Assembly: GCA_036426205.1 (NCBI GenBank)
Contig: CM071573.1
Span: 72,948,580-73,012,579 of the forward strand
Direction: 5' to 3'
DNA: 64,000 nt
Source: Ascaphus truei
Lineage: Eukaryota > Chordata > Amphibia > Anura > Ascaphidae
Positions 41,101-52,848 of the stretch are shown here, piece after piece. A program made the translations under genes and the position numbers. Position 1 is the first letter of the stretch. Each line of letters begins with the position of its first letter. Under the pieces are notes generated by a model. That model saw nothing but the letters and a program-made list of their open reading frames with translations, searched no databases and was not told where the DNA came from.

Positions 41101-44100
41101 CAGACTCACCAATTTCTTTTAAAGTCAAAGTTAACTACTTCATATACTGCTGTACATACCAAAACTCTGCTTCCTATTTGTCATCAAATACAAGGTTTAA
41201 CATTGTGCGAGGTAGGCCAAGAAATGGCCTTCTTGTTTATTTGGAAAATACTGTCAGGTTTGCAGAATACGACAGAATGTTACTGTTATGACATATTTCT
41301 TGTCCTGTTAATTATGGCCATTTTTATTTTGTCCTGCATCCTTCTCCTACTCTTAGGCTGTTATTCATTACGTTGGGAAGTTACTTCTCTTTGCTGAAGA
41401 AAATGTTAGTCTTATGCAATAAAGAGGAATTCTCCATCACAGGATTGCAGCTTCACTGCACACGGGTAGAATAGGGGGCTTTAATAACTTAGTTTAAAAA
41501 CGAATGGGTACAGCTTTGGCTTAATAGCTATCAAGTCAATTAATTTTTCAAATGTATTACGCAAATAGATATCATATTAATACCATAATAAAAATGACTA
41601 TGCTTTATTCTGTTGAAGCTAAATGTCAAGTTGCATTAGTTTAGAATTCATAGATATCGCAAATTGCTTCTGTCTGTCAATGTAAATGAAACATACAGTA
41701 CTTTTATTTTGGTAAAAGGTACAGTATTACTTTGTTTAATTACAGATATGTCCATATTAACTGTCCACTTGAAAGAATGAAAAGTAATGCTTATATGCTT
41801 TTTATAAAAATGTTACTGATTATATATATATCATATTATTTGATATAAAGATGCATACATTACTATTTTATGAACTATTCACATCATAAGAGAGATGTGT
41901 GAAATTGCCAGTGTAATTGCCTACAGTTGTGAGTATATTTCATCAAACCTTTTAAAGTTTGGTCGAAATTCACGGTCATAGAGAATTTAGTTCGAACGTT
42001 GAAGTTCGCCAGATTAAAATACGGGTCTTGGAGGAGAGAGGAATATGCTGATGTTAATAATTGAAATACAGTACAATATGTATTTCCAAATTAGAGCGAT
42101 CAGAAAAGAGGAACGCTGCTACCGTGTAGCGGCGAATCATCTGTGTGCTCATCTGCTGCGGTGCTGATTTACTGCTAAGTGTCGAGCTGCTATTTGCCTC
42201 ATGGTTCTTGCCGTGTACCGGCGAGGCACCTATGTGCTCACCTGTTGCTGTACTGATTTACTGGTATATTGCTGCTGAATGTAGCGACTTAACTCAATTT
42301 CTCAACGGTGCCTACATACCATCTTCTGGATTCCCCTGACCTTGATTTTATCCCCCACTGGCTGGAACCTGGAAAACATTCACCCACGAAGTATCTGGAG
42401 AAGGAGATCAACCTATTGCTGTTCTAGTGGCTGACAACAATCTTCATCCGTGAGAGTTTGTGTTCGCTTGTTGTACCATGCTGGTTATTGCCTGACAGGC
42501 TTATATATGTTAATCATCTTGTACGTGCGATACTCATCTTCACCATTTGTATAATTAATATTTTATTTTACTTACTAGAATATGAGTTGTGCGCTTTTCT
42601 GTTTTTTTTCTATATACAGATGTAGTCAGACTTGCTATTATCTGTGCGGCAAAACACTAGGTGTAAATCTCTGGCATGTATTTGCAATCTGAGGCTCCCT
42701 GGCGGCTATTGAGTATCATAGGTGAAGATATTCAGCGTGCCACCAGCTGATAACATTTACTGAGCTGCTCTAACATATATACCCGCACAAATAATTATGC
42801 CGGCTGACCGTAGCTAAGCCGCAGACCGGATGAGGCAAGGACAATTAATTGCTGATGCAGCTGTCCACTTGCACCTTCTCAAGGTCACAAGGACAGCAAG
42901 TCTAGCTTTCATCTGTACAATAAGATCAAACTGCTCATGGAGTATTGCGGTGGTTTTTAAGCGTCGCTGTCCATCTGTGTTTTACAGCAAGAAGATCTGG
43001 AAATTGGACAACCCCCCCAGTATAAGAAGACGCTGCACGGAATTACACTGGTCCGCTGACAAGTCCTTTTGATGGCGTGGTCACATGGTAACGTGATGAT
43101 GCCAGTAGCATATCCAAATTATTTTCTAGGTTTCTCAGGTGTTTTCCTTTTTCAAAAACAAAAAACGCGCGTTTAAAGTTCGCAAAGAGGGACCATTTTC
43201 CCAAACTAAGGCAACACATTTGCACATCTTTAGTCAACTGTAAGTACTAGTTTATAATATTTCCCTTAACAGTCTTAAAATCTGCTGCCATTTAATTTTG
43301 ATGATTCTCATATCACACAGACTCTGTAGTTGCCATTTCATCTCCCAGAACCCCCTCTTCTCATGCTAACTATGTATTGGGTCTTCCTCCAAAGTCATGG
43401 CAGCCAGGTCAAGCAGAAAGCTTCATCTGATTGTATGTGCCATGTCTATACACAGAAGCCAGGGGTTTCAGTGTTCATGGAAGATTATGAGAGGCCTGAA
43501 GAAATATCTGTTCAAAGGGTAAGGAATTGCAGCACTACAGAAAGATAATTCTGTTAGTAGTTGGGCTTTATTATCAAAATTAATTTTTAAATAGCAGCAT
43601 TGAGATTTAAACCATATTAACATTTTTGAGAATGCATAATTTGCCTTCGAACCGAGAAATACCATTTATTCCGCAAGGCCTGTCTGGCATAAATATAACT
43701 CCCTATAAGGAAAATCAAATTGTCAAAAATCAATTATACATTCCTTAATATAGTTATCAAATGTCAATTAGTTGTGTGTGTTAACTGATGTCTAATTCAC
43801 ATGGAAATACGTGATCTGATTCTTTAATATTAGACTGTGAAGAAATGTGGAACTGAAATTGTAGACTAATTGTTAGTGATTTTTAAATGTATTATACAAT
43901 AAGCAGGTGTCCTAACTAGTTTACCAATTAATGCCTCTGTAGGAATCATTAATGTTTTTTTTAATTAATAATTAAGTATAATTGAGTATAAATATCACTA
44001 TGACATATAGGGAGTTGTCTGCAAAGAAATAGCAAAAAAAACGTATTTAGATTATTTGGTATTTTGTATGCTCACCATAACTTGTTTGTGTACCCATTTA

Positions 44101-45911
44101 CCATAAATGAAAATCATTCACTAAAAAACAGTCTTGGTAACCTGACTCACCCTCGATGCCTACTGTATAAATTATTTATCAAATGTTCAATACATACAGG
44201 TCAATATATGTTCCCTACAATTGTATCAGAGCAGTCAACCTACAAAATGATGTATATATTTTACATATACCTCTATTGTACCTCCAATGTCTTCTGAAAT
44301 GTACTGGCTTTATTGATATTTTATATTTATTTGATATCAGATCAGTGATTGAGTATTCATTTATATTTTTCCTAGATTTATAGATCCTTGCATTGTGATT
44401 TTTGGATTTGGTTTATATCCAGGAATGAAAATGTGCTGCATAGCTTCATTTTTTATTTTTTAAATGAAAACCATTGATCACATTATCTTATGAATATGGC
44501 CAAAATCAATGGTGAGCAATGAATACATTTATTCAAACACATGCAGCCCTGTCCCCCACCCAAATATTATACATTAAAACCATCAATGACCAGTTATGGC
44601 TCTGACCATAGTACAGAACATTTAAGAGAGAAGAGAGATTTGTGGATCACATGTAACAAAATATAAACAATAAAATAGTGCTATCAGGCACCCAAAATGC
44701 ATCCCAAACATGCAGCATCAAAATTTGACATAGCAATTCGCTAGTACAGTTGTTTTTTATCCACTTAAGTGCAATTACCAAACTCTTTCCATAGCAACTA
44801 GTGTGGTACCTTCTAACTGGAGCATGACAGAACCTGATTAACATTTTTAACTGGTGGAGTTTTCTCTCTGGTCAGTTATTTTAACCTACCTGAACTGTGA
44901 GGTAGTTGTTCCTGCTAAGTTACTACCAGGGAACTTTTTTGGTTTTGATTTTGGCCACCATTGTGCCGCCTTGTTCATTATGGATTTATCCCAAAGTACC
45001 CAGGAGCTATGTTTAAGGGCACTAGCTGGGGGGACACTGGTAAGCTGCTCTGTGCTAGTGCTGCTGTAAGATCTTGGTTTAGGTATATGGTTATTTGTAA
45101 GTATTGGTCTGGAGAGCCTCAGAGTTTAACGTCTGTTATCTTGATCAAGAGTATGAGATCTACAGTAATTTGACAGGAACTGGGAGTATTGGATCATTTT
45201 CTTGGGTCATATGAAGAAGAGGCTATTTCTTTCCAGTTCATCATCAGTCCATCAAGGACACCACTAAGTTGGAATGGGTAGTTCCAGTGAAAGAGTAGGA
45301 ATCACCAGAAAGATCTCAAAGATGTATCCCTTCCTTGAAGACTGCAACAGCTGGGATTTTCCACTAATGGTAGATGTCTCCCAAGCAAGAATATGAGTTA
45401 GACTATAATTTGCATGGATTGAAGAATAGAATATGCTGCACAAAGGCAATATGTTACCATAAGAGATGCCATAAAAACTGATTACAGTAATAGCTTGCAT
45501 CCCTAGAACGGTGAGAATCTGGAGAGAAAATCTGGAAGAATAGAATCTGGCACGGTTAGACAGAGGTTGTTCAGGGACATATCAACTTTGTGTTCTCTGG
45601 ATATTATCAAACTGCTAGTCAGAGCCTCTGCACACTCTAGATGCATAATCCAAAAACATGTTAGTATCCTTATCCTATGCAGAATCCATTTGGAGAAGCT
45701 CTTGGATCTACTATTTCAAGAACCTCAGGAGGGAAGAGTACATTTTTACCCCAAATCACATTTGTTACCTTCAACAGAGAAGGCACATTCCAAAAAGACC
45801 ACAGTCCCCTCATGGGCAGAAAATCTTCAGTAACGCCAAAATAATGGTTTTAAGCTTCCACGGGGTCATCACTGCATACCTCCATGCAGTAGTTTTATTC
45901 TTCATGCAGTA
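41101..45911. other. Long AT-rich stretch with one small duplication
   Basis: About 4.8 kb. At 42123-42285 a unit of roughly 90 bp (GTGTAGCGGCGAATCATC ... CTGATTTACTG) is repeated once with changes. At 43030-43060 GCACGGAATTACACTGGTC matches the arm of the 15.8-kb foldback (16686). So 42100-43080 is probably a foldback-family relative, ended by TTGTGCGCTTTTCTG near 42590. The rest is unassigned, without a credible exon. Confidence 0.45.
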
Positions 45912-48185
45912 CAGGCAGTCCTCGGTTATCCGACGCAATGCGTTACTCAAAATGGCGTCGGATAGCGAAGCGTCGTAAAGCGAAACCCGTTTTCCCATAG
46001 GAACACAGTTTAAATTAAACCTTCCGTTCCTGAAGGCATTTTTAATGCTAAAATACACAGAAAATGTTACTCAAGCAATAAGATATGCAGCACACACATA
46101 GATTATGATGTAAACATTATATTTATTGATTACAGAACTGTAAAATAAAACTATAAAAATAAAACTATGCTGTATTCTGTACAGAAATGTACATGAGCAA
46201 AAAAAAAAACACATCAATTATTGGAGGAAGATGATGGGGGGGGGAATCTTCAATAGACAACGGACTTTTTGGAGGTGATGTAGGTGCGGTTGAAGGTTTC
46301 GGCCTCTTGAAGAACCTCTTCATTGAAGTCTGGACAGATCCTTTCCTTTTCTGCGTGTAGATCTCTCTATAGCAGCTGATTTGGTTAGACACCCCACGAC
46401 TGACTGTTGAACTCCGTTCAATGTTAGGGTCATTGTCCTCAAATATGGCCAGTGCGCTATCAATGTGCTTGAATGCCACAGCCAACATTTTGCTAGACAA
46501 AGATTTACGTGGCTGTGGCTGTGCCACATCAGCAGATTGGTGGGCCTCCTCTTCAGCAATTTTTTGCTCCTCTAATTGCATGAGGTCTTCATTGCTCAAC
46601 TCGTTAGAATGTGAGGCGAGCAACTCCTCAATATCCTCGGTTTCCACCTCCAAGTTGAGATCTCTGGCCATTTGCACAACAGTTTCTGTAACTTCTGCAA
46701 CAGTCTCTGTAAGGCCTTGGACATCAGACACAAAATCCGGGCACAAATTACGCCAAACTCCGTTTAGATTGGATTGTTTCACCTCATTCCATGCCTCTCC
46801 GATGTTTCTCACTGCATGAAGAATGTTGTAACCCTTCCAAAATTCTTTTAGGGTTGGACCACCTTCCACATCGGTTGCTCTGATGGCCTGGGCAAATGTT
46901 CGCCTAAGATAGTAGGCCTTGAAGGAAGCGATAACACCCTGGTCCATCGGCTGTATCAGTGAGGTGGTGTTGGGGGGCATGAACACCACCATGATGTTTG
47001 GATGATGGTCATCCAGGTACACGGGATGGCCAGGAGCATTGTCCAGGAGCAGCAACGCTTTGAAATCGAGGTTCTGGTTCATGCAATATAATTGCACAGT
47101 CGGAACAAATTGATGCTGGAACCAGTCCTCAAAAAGGCTCCCTGTTACCCATGCTTTACGGTTGGACTTCCAAATCACTGGAAGTGTGTGCTTTGCATAA
47201 CCCTTGAATGCCCTAGGGTTTTCTGCATGATAAACAAGCAAAGGTTTTAGCTTGAAATCACCTGCAGCATTTGAACCAAGCAGAAGAGTCAGCCTGTCCT
47301 TTGCAACTTTAAACCCGGGCATAGATTTTTCCTCTCTTGCAATGTAGCTTCTACTGGGCATTTTCTTCCAGTAGAGCCCAGTCTCATCAACATTGAACAC
47401 TTGACGTGCGCAATAGCCACCGTCCTCTATAATTTTGGCCAATGTAACAGGGAAGGTTTTAGCTGCCTCCTCATCAGCACTAGCAGCTTCACCGGTCACT
47501 TTAATGTTATGCAAGTTTGCCCTCTCTTTAAACCGCATAAACCAGCCCTTACTTGCAGTGAACGTTTCCTCAGTGGCCCCTTCTCCATGCTGTTGCTTAA
47601 TGTCCTCATACAGACTCAAAGCCTTGGCCTGAATTAAGGCTAAACTAATGGGCACATGACGCTGGGATTGATCTTCCAGCCATATGATGAGGAGTTTTTC
47701 TACCTCAGCAATATGCCCAGCACGTTGCCTTATTGTCGTACCTTGCATAGGTGCTGAGCCCTTGATCTGTTCCAGGATTCTTGCCTTGTCTTTTATTATA
47801 GTCACAATAGTTGTGCGAGGTATATCCAAGGAACGTCCAATTTCTGTGTTCGTCTCTCCTTTCTCAGAGCGCTTTATGATGTTGTGCTTGGTCTCCAAAG
47901 TTATAGATTTTCTATTCCTTTTTGGAGTAACAGCACTTTGCTTTTTGCTTTGATCAGCCATGGTTTAGGGCCTAAAATACACCACCAAACCTTCACACAG
48001 ACTGTTCAGAATGATCTCCTTAGCCTGCAGCCGTCTGGTTGTTCATTTGTAGCAATTTTTTAAAGCGTCGTAAGAGCGTCGGATAAGCCGTTCGGGCGTC
48101 GTAAAACGGGCCATTGGGATGCATTGACAAGCGTCGGATAAGCCGTTCGTCGTAAAACGAAGCGTCGTAAAACGAGGACCGCCTG
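45912..48185 (-). mobile_element. Complete Tigger-type (pogo superfamily) transposon
   Basis: Termini CAGGCAGTCCTCGGTTATC (left) and, inward from the right, CAGGCGGTCCTCGTTTTAC, flanked by TA (45910-45911, 48186-48187). Total 2274 bp. GCGTCGGATAAGCCGTTCG is present twice near the right end (48076 and 48131) and related GCGTCGGATAGCGAAGCG at the left, probable transposase-binding sites. The single gene fills 46165-47961. This is the only element here with ends, target duplication and an intact gene. Confidence 0.95.
46165..47961 (-). CDS. Tigger/pogo-type DDE transposase (598 aa)
   Basis: Start ATG 47961 is in a good context (ACCATGG); stop at 46165. Residues 10-75: CENP-B-like N-terminal helix-turn-helix (KRKSITLETKHNII, TNTEIGRSLDIPRTT). 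Residues 83-155: second Tc5/CENP-B-type HTH (LIIWLEDQ, KGWFMRFKERANL). Residues 185-360: DDE_1 catalytic core with FNVDETGLYWKKMP (D192), LLLLDNAPGHP (D307) and QPMDQGVIASFK (D340), spacing 32 between the last two, as in the family. Residues 410-475: acidic, glutamate-rich; 485-570: basic tail with KRFFKRPKP. No stop or frameshift. It should bind the ends of its own element in the nucleus and move it to TA sites. Length agrees with Tigger relatives (about 500-600). CENP-B and jerky-type host proteins derive from this family, so domestication is an alternative, but the intact termini argue for a plain transposon. Confidence 0.95.
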   Translation of the reverse strand: MADQSKKQSAVTPKRNRKSITLETKHNIIKRSEKGETNTEIGRSLDIPRTTIVTIIKDKARILEQIKGSAPMQGTTIRQRAGHIAEVEKLLIIWLEDQSQRHVPISLALIQAKALSLYEDIKQQHGEGATEETFTASKGWFMRFKERANLHNIKVTGEAASADEEAAKTFPVTLAKIIEDGGYCARQVFNVDETGLYWKKMPSRSYIAREEKSMPGFKVAKDRLTLLLGSNAAGDFKLKPLLVYHAENPRAFKGYAKHTLPVIWKSNRKAWVTGSLFEDWFQHQFVPTVQLYCMNQNLDFKALLLLDNAPGHPVYLDDHHPNIMVVFMPPNTTSLIQPMDQGVIASFKAYYLRRTFAQAIRATDVEGGPTLKEFWKGYNILHAVRNIGEAWNEVKQSNLNGVWRNLCPDFVSDVQGLTETVAEVTETVVQMARDLNLEVETEDIEELLASHSNELSNEDLMQLEEQKIAEEEAHQSADVAQPQPRKSLSSKMLAVAFKHIDSALAIFEDNDPNIERSSTVSRGVSNQISCYREIYTQKRKGSVQTSMKRFFKRPKPSTAPTSPPKSPLSIEDSPPHHLPPIIDVFFFLLMYISVQNTA

Positions 48186-48187
48186 TA

Positions 48188-49560
48188 GTTCCTTCTGCAG
48201 TTTATGCTTCACTCTTCCTTCTGCAGTTTATGGTTCACTCTCCCCTTCTTGACATTGATTTTTGACACCCCACTCGTTTCTGGCTGTCATAGAGGAACAC
48301 AGAGGAAAAATGGAAATGTAGCTTCCAATGTTTCAGATTCTTCTGGTCCCTCCATGGAAGCACTTTTTCTCCTGCTCTATCTCTATGTTTATCTGGATCA
48401 CCTTGTGACTTACCTGCTGTTCTCAGATGAAGATAGCTGAGCAGAGAGGAAGACACACCTTCCCTTAAAAGTAAAGTTGTATCCCACCTGCAGCTAGAAG
48501 GAGGAGTATCCCACTAGTTATAGAGGGACTAGAAGCAACCACAATATTGGTAGCCAAATTTCCCATTTTTCTCCCTATGCTATTCAGATACAGTAGATAC
48601 TGTATGTGAAGGCACGACAGGGCACTCTAAAAAGACAGGATTATTAGATAAGGAAATGGATAAAACAACGTTGTGCTATAGATTACCTGTAAACACAAAA
48701 ATAAGGTGAATAGATGCCAAGCCAAAGGCTGCCTAGTGATTACAGTTCAGTTAAATAGATCAAAGAAGTGTGTTCTAATTATATAATATTTCATGAGCAC
48801 AAGACGGGATTAAGATAATAGTGCTTGAAAGATTAAAGAGAGGGAGGATAACAATCAATCAACGTTTAACACAATAGCATTGACTATTTGCCCATTCTTC
48901 TAATTGAGTCTCTAATAAGTGTGAGGCAGCATTCAGAGACTTCAAACTATAAAAAAAAATTGATTTTTAATTACACGTACTAACGCCTGATCAATAGTTC
49001 TTCCTATCCTGAATTAACAGGATACACTAGGTGCTATTTTTAACTTGTATCCTGCTCTTATTGATTAAAATACGAATTTCTGTATTTTTATACTTATTTA
49101 TTTATATTTTTTAAAAAGGATAATCAGAGTTTTTGTCTAGTTCTGTAACACAAGTTCTAGGTGAATTCTAAAAATTCTAAAAAATGCAGAAATAAAAAAA
49201 TCAATGTACTGTACACAGAATATTCTTAAAATGTCCTATTAGGCTGAAGTAGTTTATAAATAACAGTCTAGAATTTATTTCCACACAGAAGTACCAAATG
49301 CTTGTTTATCAATATGATTCATTCTGGGTCTCATTACTCCCAACCGCTGCAGTTGCAGGATTATCTCAGATGAAAAAAAATATAGAATCCAAAAAGTTCA
49401 AGAACACTTGAGCAATGTCTCTCGGAGGTTGGATGTGTCTAGACTCAGGAAGCTGCATGTAAACTAGCCATCACCAGCAACTCTGGCAAGACATGCTTCC
49501 ACCACATGCCATGCCAAGCCAACCAAGAAATGTAAATGTAACATGGTATGTTCCATAGTA
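48188..49560. other. Unassigned AT-rich stretch
   Basis: Starts with a tandem pair CCTTCTGCAGTTTATG (48190 and 48219). The remainder is repeat-poor, with no exon or terminal repeat recognised. Confidence 0.4.
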
Positions 49561-49585
49561 CCTGTTCTTCCCCACATAGTGTATC

Positions 49586-50046
49586 TGTTATGTAAGCCCC
49601 GTTAAGTTCCAGGAAGTAACAGGTTAATCTAGGGGCCAGTGAACCCCCTTCTGCTTCCCTTGAAAGTGAAGGAAGGTGGTGACTCATGGCCTGTGTACAG
49701 CCCCCTTGGAGGTGGGTACAGTCCATGAGCCCGCACATTCCAGAGTTTTCTAGGGGAGTAACTAAAAGTTAGTGTCTTTCTCTGCTCCTCAAGGATTGAG
49801 GAAGGAGCTAGCAGTCTTCCCCAGCTGGCCTAGAGACCACCAAGATTGAGCCCATGATACCGGGCGTGCACCATCTAGAGGTCCTGAGACTGCAGAGAAT
49901 ATGCTGTAAAGAGGATCTGTGCAGAAGGAGAAATAAAGCTGCTTGTTCACCAAGACTCTGCCTGGGTGTCAGTTACTGGGCAGGAGGGAGACTGAATGCA
50001 GTGATGGCTGCTGATATCCTACTCCTAGGATCCTATCACGACTGAA
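49586..50046 (+). mobile_element. LTR-like repeat, copy C
   Basis: Begins TGTTATGTAAGCCCC, has an AATAAA signal at 49933-49938 (GAAATAAAGCTGC), and ends before CTGAAGGTGCTGTACCAATG, a diverged form of the GATGGAGGTGCTGCACC that follows LTR copies A and B. The arrangement (long unique 5' part, poly(A) signal about 100 bp before the end, then the leader) is the same. No gag or pol present. Confidence 0.5.
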
Positions 50047-51310
50047 GGTGCTGTACCAATGAGTAAAGAACTAAAGACCACCCAAAAGTCTGTCCTATTA
50101 CCCTTTACAATCGCAGCCACTCTGCTCTCCTGGAACAGCAGGTATGTTAGTAATCAGTGTATTTCCCGGAGAAGGGGGGGAAACAGGGGGAGTCCCAACT
50201 GCTTTCTTCCTTGCCGCCCTGTGACTGCACTTGTCCTATAATTTCACAAGATCTTGGCCTCTGTTAGACCTTGATCTGGTTATGATAGGAGACACTTTAA
50301 AGAAAAAGTGCTTCATTTTGTATATATTGTTCTTCAACTTAAACAATAAAATACTGCATGTTTCAATGTATTGCTGAGTTGTTTTAAGAAATAATTGTCC
50401 TACAGCTAGGTCCACCATAAAGACTGGTATCTTTATTTGAACAACAAACTAGTTTTTAACAGATTGCTGAACCATCTTCTACTGTAAGTACATGAATGGA
50501 TAATAAAAAAGTCTCAATAACCCTACACCAATCAATATTAATTAATCAGTGTCCCAGGAGGACCCGCGATCAAGATCTGGACAAAGATCCTAGGTGGGAC
50601 CGAACCGTCAATACTGATTTAATAAACGCATTTTACTAATACCCTTGGAGTGCCTGGATATTTTTTTGTTTGTATACACATACATACACATCCAAATATG
50701 TAGCCAACATCCCTTCATTTAAACAAAAAATCAAATAAGCACAACTTCCTTTCACATATACAGAACTTTTATACAGTGGCCAACTGGCAACCAATTTCCA
50801 ACCTTCTAGACAGACCAGAATAATTACTATCCTATCTGGTTTCCTTTATTATGTATTTCCTTGCTTCTATAGACCAATTAGTATCTATGTGCAAATGTGC
50901 CCCTTTCTTCTGCTTGTATAACTGTAGCCTAAGGGTTTACTCAATTTAATGTCAGAACAAGGTGATGTCCCACATTCTTTCTGCTTGTTCTCCTGCTACT
51001 TTATCATTAAACTATATAATACATTGGAGGGAGCCTATCTGGCACTGCAGTGAGATGACATGGGCAGTGCGCTAGCACTTCTACCCCAAATAATGGACTG
51101 AGAGCTAGTGGTTGTACCCCTAGAATCTATTCATAATTACTGTTCTGGAGCCGGAGTGAACCCAGCTACTGTAGTTACTCAGATATTTGTTTTTGTGACC
51201 TTAGTTAAACACCCCACCTCATCATACTGCATTGTCCATTGTCCATTTTCTGTAAAGTCTCTTGTAAAGTCACCATACCCCTTGGGCTAGGGCCAAAAGT
51301 GTAATTTTAT
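50047..51310. other. Unassigned stretch
   Basis: Unique sequence including AT-rich and mildly GC-richer parts; no frames or repeats to report beyond the leader-like first 150 bp. Confidence 0.35.
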
Positions 51311-51314
51311 ATAT

Positions 51315-51360
51315 ATATATTACTAGCTGAGAGACCCGGCGTTGCCCGGGATGTAATGTT
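51315..51360 (+). repeat. Short conserved word CCCGGCGTTGCCCGGG
   Basis: (TA)n followed by TTACTAGCTGAGAGACC and CCGGCGTTGCCCGGGATG. A CCCGGCGTTGCCCGGG word preceded by a TA tract is a pattern I recognise as a dispersed repeat in many animal genomes; I am not sure which transposon class it belongs to. It is followed by a CT-rich tract to 51430. Confidence 0.5.
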
Positions 51361-51589
51361 CCCGTTTCTCTCTCTCTCCTCCCCCCTCTCTCTGTTTGTC
51401 CCCCATTCACATCAATCCAGTCCCCCCCCTCCTTTACAGCTTCATGTAGCGTGTGTGCGTCAGTCACTGTGGTAATTTAAGACATGCAGGCCTGAAGGAA
51501 AAACCTATTAAAAAAACAATAAGGATATGTGTAATGTTTTTTATGATTTTGCAATCGCGGCAATGTTGCAACATTACGGAGGATTTTAC

Positions 51590-52130
51590 TGTAGCCCTGT
51601 CAGATTGGGTGGAGTTATAAGACGAGGCCTAGAGTAGGCAATCGGGTAGAGGGAGCTGTATTTGCTGGGCGAGGAGAACATGGAGCTTCGCCAGCTGAGT
51701 TTGGTTCATCTGGGAGAAGCCAGAGCTCTGGGCAGTACCTGTCTGGTTTGATAAGTCCTGAAGAAGTTATGTTTTTTTTTTTTTTATTCTAAAGATAACC
51801 TGGTCTGTTATGTATTCTCACATGTTTCTACAATTATGTTAGCAGCCTGCAGCATTGCTGATAACTGCACCCTTATGAGAATAGAGCCATGGAGCATTCA
51901 CTGTGAGTAAGGTGTGCAACACTTACATAAATACTGGTGGTAACAGGTTGGATACTCCAGCAGGGTTAAAGTTGGTTTGAAAAGTATTAAATATATATTT
52001 ATGGTTTAATAAAGCTATGGCCGTTTTACCTGTAGGATGGTGTTGTATGTTGATTACCCCTTGTGTGTTAATATGGGTGAGTATGGGTAGGAGGGAAGAG
52101 AGTTCAAAGGTTACAAGGTCATGAGCAATA
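51590..52130 (+). mobile_element. Possible LTR fragment
   Basis: Starts TGTAGCCCTGTCAGATTGG, the same first eight bases as LTR copy B, and has TTTAATAAAGC near 52005. The rest is not clearly alignable. A weak, tentative call. Confidence 0.3.
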
Positions 52131-52629
52131 TGGAGGCCAGACCAGAGGAGAAAGATACATTTTAATCAACATTCACAAACAGCAAATGAGTTGTGAAAAT
52201 AGCTGCCCTCTAGTTGATACTTTGGCCATGTTTCATTTTCCATTATTCACTTCTGATCACTTGAGTCAGAAGTACAGTAGATTCAACTAATTGTAGCAAA
52301 AATAATGTCCATTCTGGAAGTACCTGTAGCACATTGCTGGGTATTTACCTGTCTCCCAGCGGCAGAACTATGGCAAAAAAGCCCCAAATGTATCATGTTA
52401 TCTGGTGCAGTATTTTCTACTAGTTTTGCAGTCAGAAGACTTTGATAAATGACACCCTGGAGTTCACTAGACATTGTGTGACACGACAAGCATACATGAT
52501 ACCTATATGGACTGCCATCAAAATGCCAATGTGGTTGTTATAGTCATGTAATGAAATCTCTGCTTTTATTACCTTGAAGGTTACATCATTGTAACTACCC
52601 TGTATTTACTGGTTTGGTTGTTATGAGTT

Positions 52630-52848
52630 TAGCCCAACGGAGCCAACTCAAGTTCTCAAGAGTTATCGACAGGTCAGGTTTTCAGGATATCCCTGCTACA
52701 GCACAGGTGGCTCAATCAGTCCCTGTTTCAGCACAGGTGGCTCAAGCAGGGGCTCAATCTTCAAGTGAGCCACTGACTGCGCCACCTGTGCTGAAGCAGG
52801 GGTATCCTGAAAACTTGCCTTGTTGGTAGCTCTTGAGGACCACCCCTG
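52630..52848 (+). mobile_element. hAT-like palindromic MITE with internal duplication
   Basis: Family copy in which the GCACAGGTGGCTCAATCAG segment is present one extra time (CAGCACAGGTGGCTCAAGC follows), making it longer than the others. Closes CTCTTGAGGACCACCCCTG. Confidence 0.75.
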
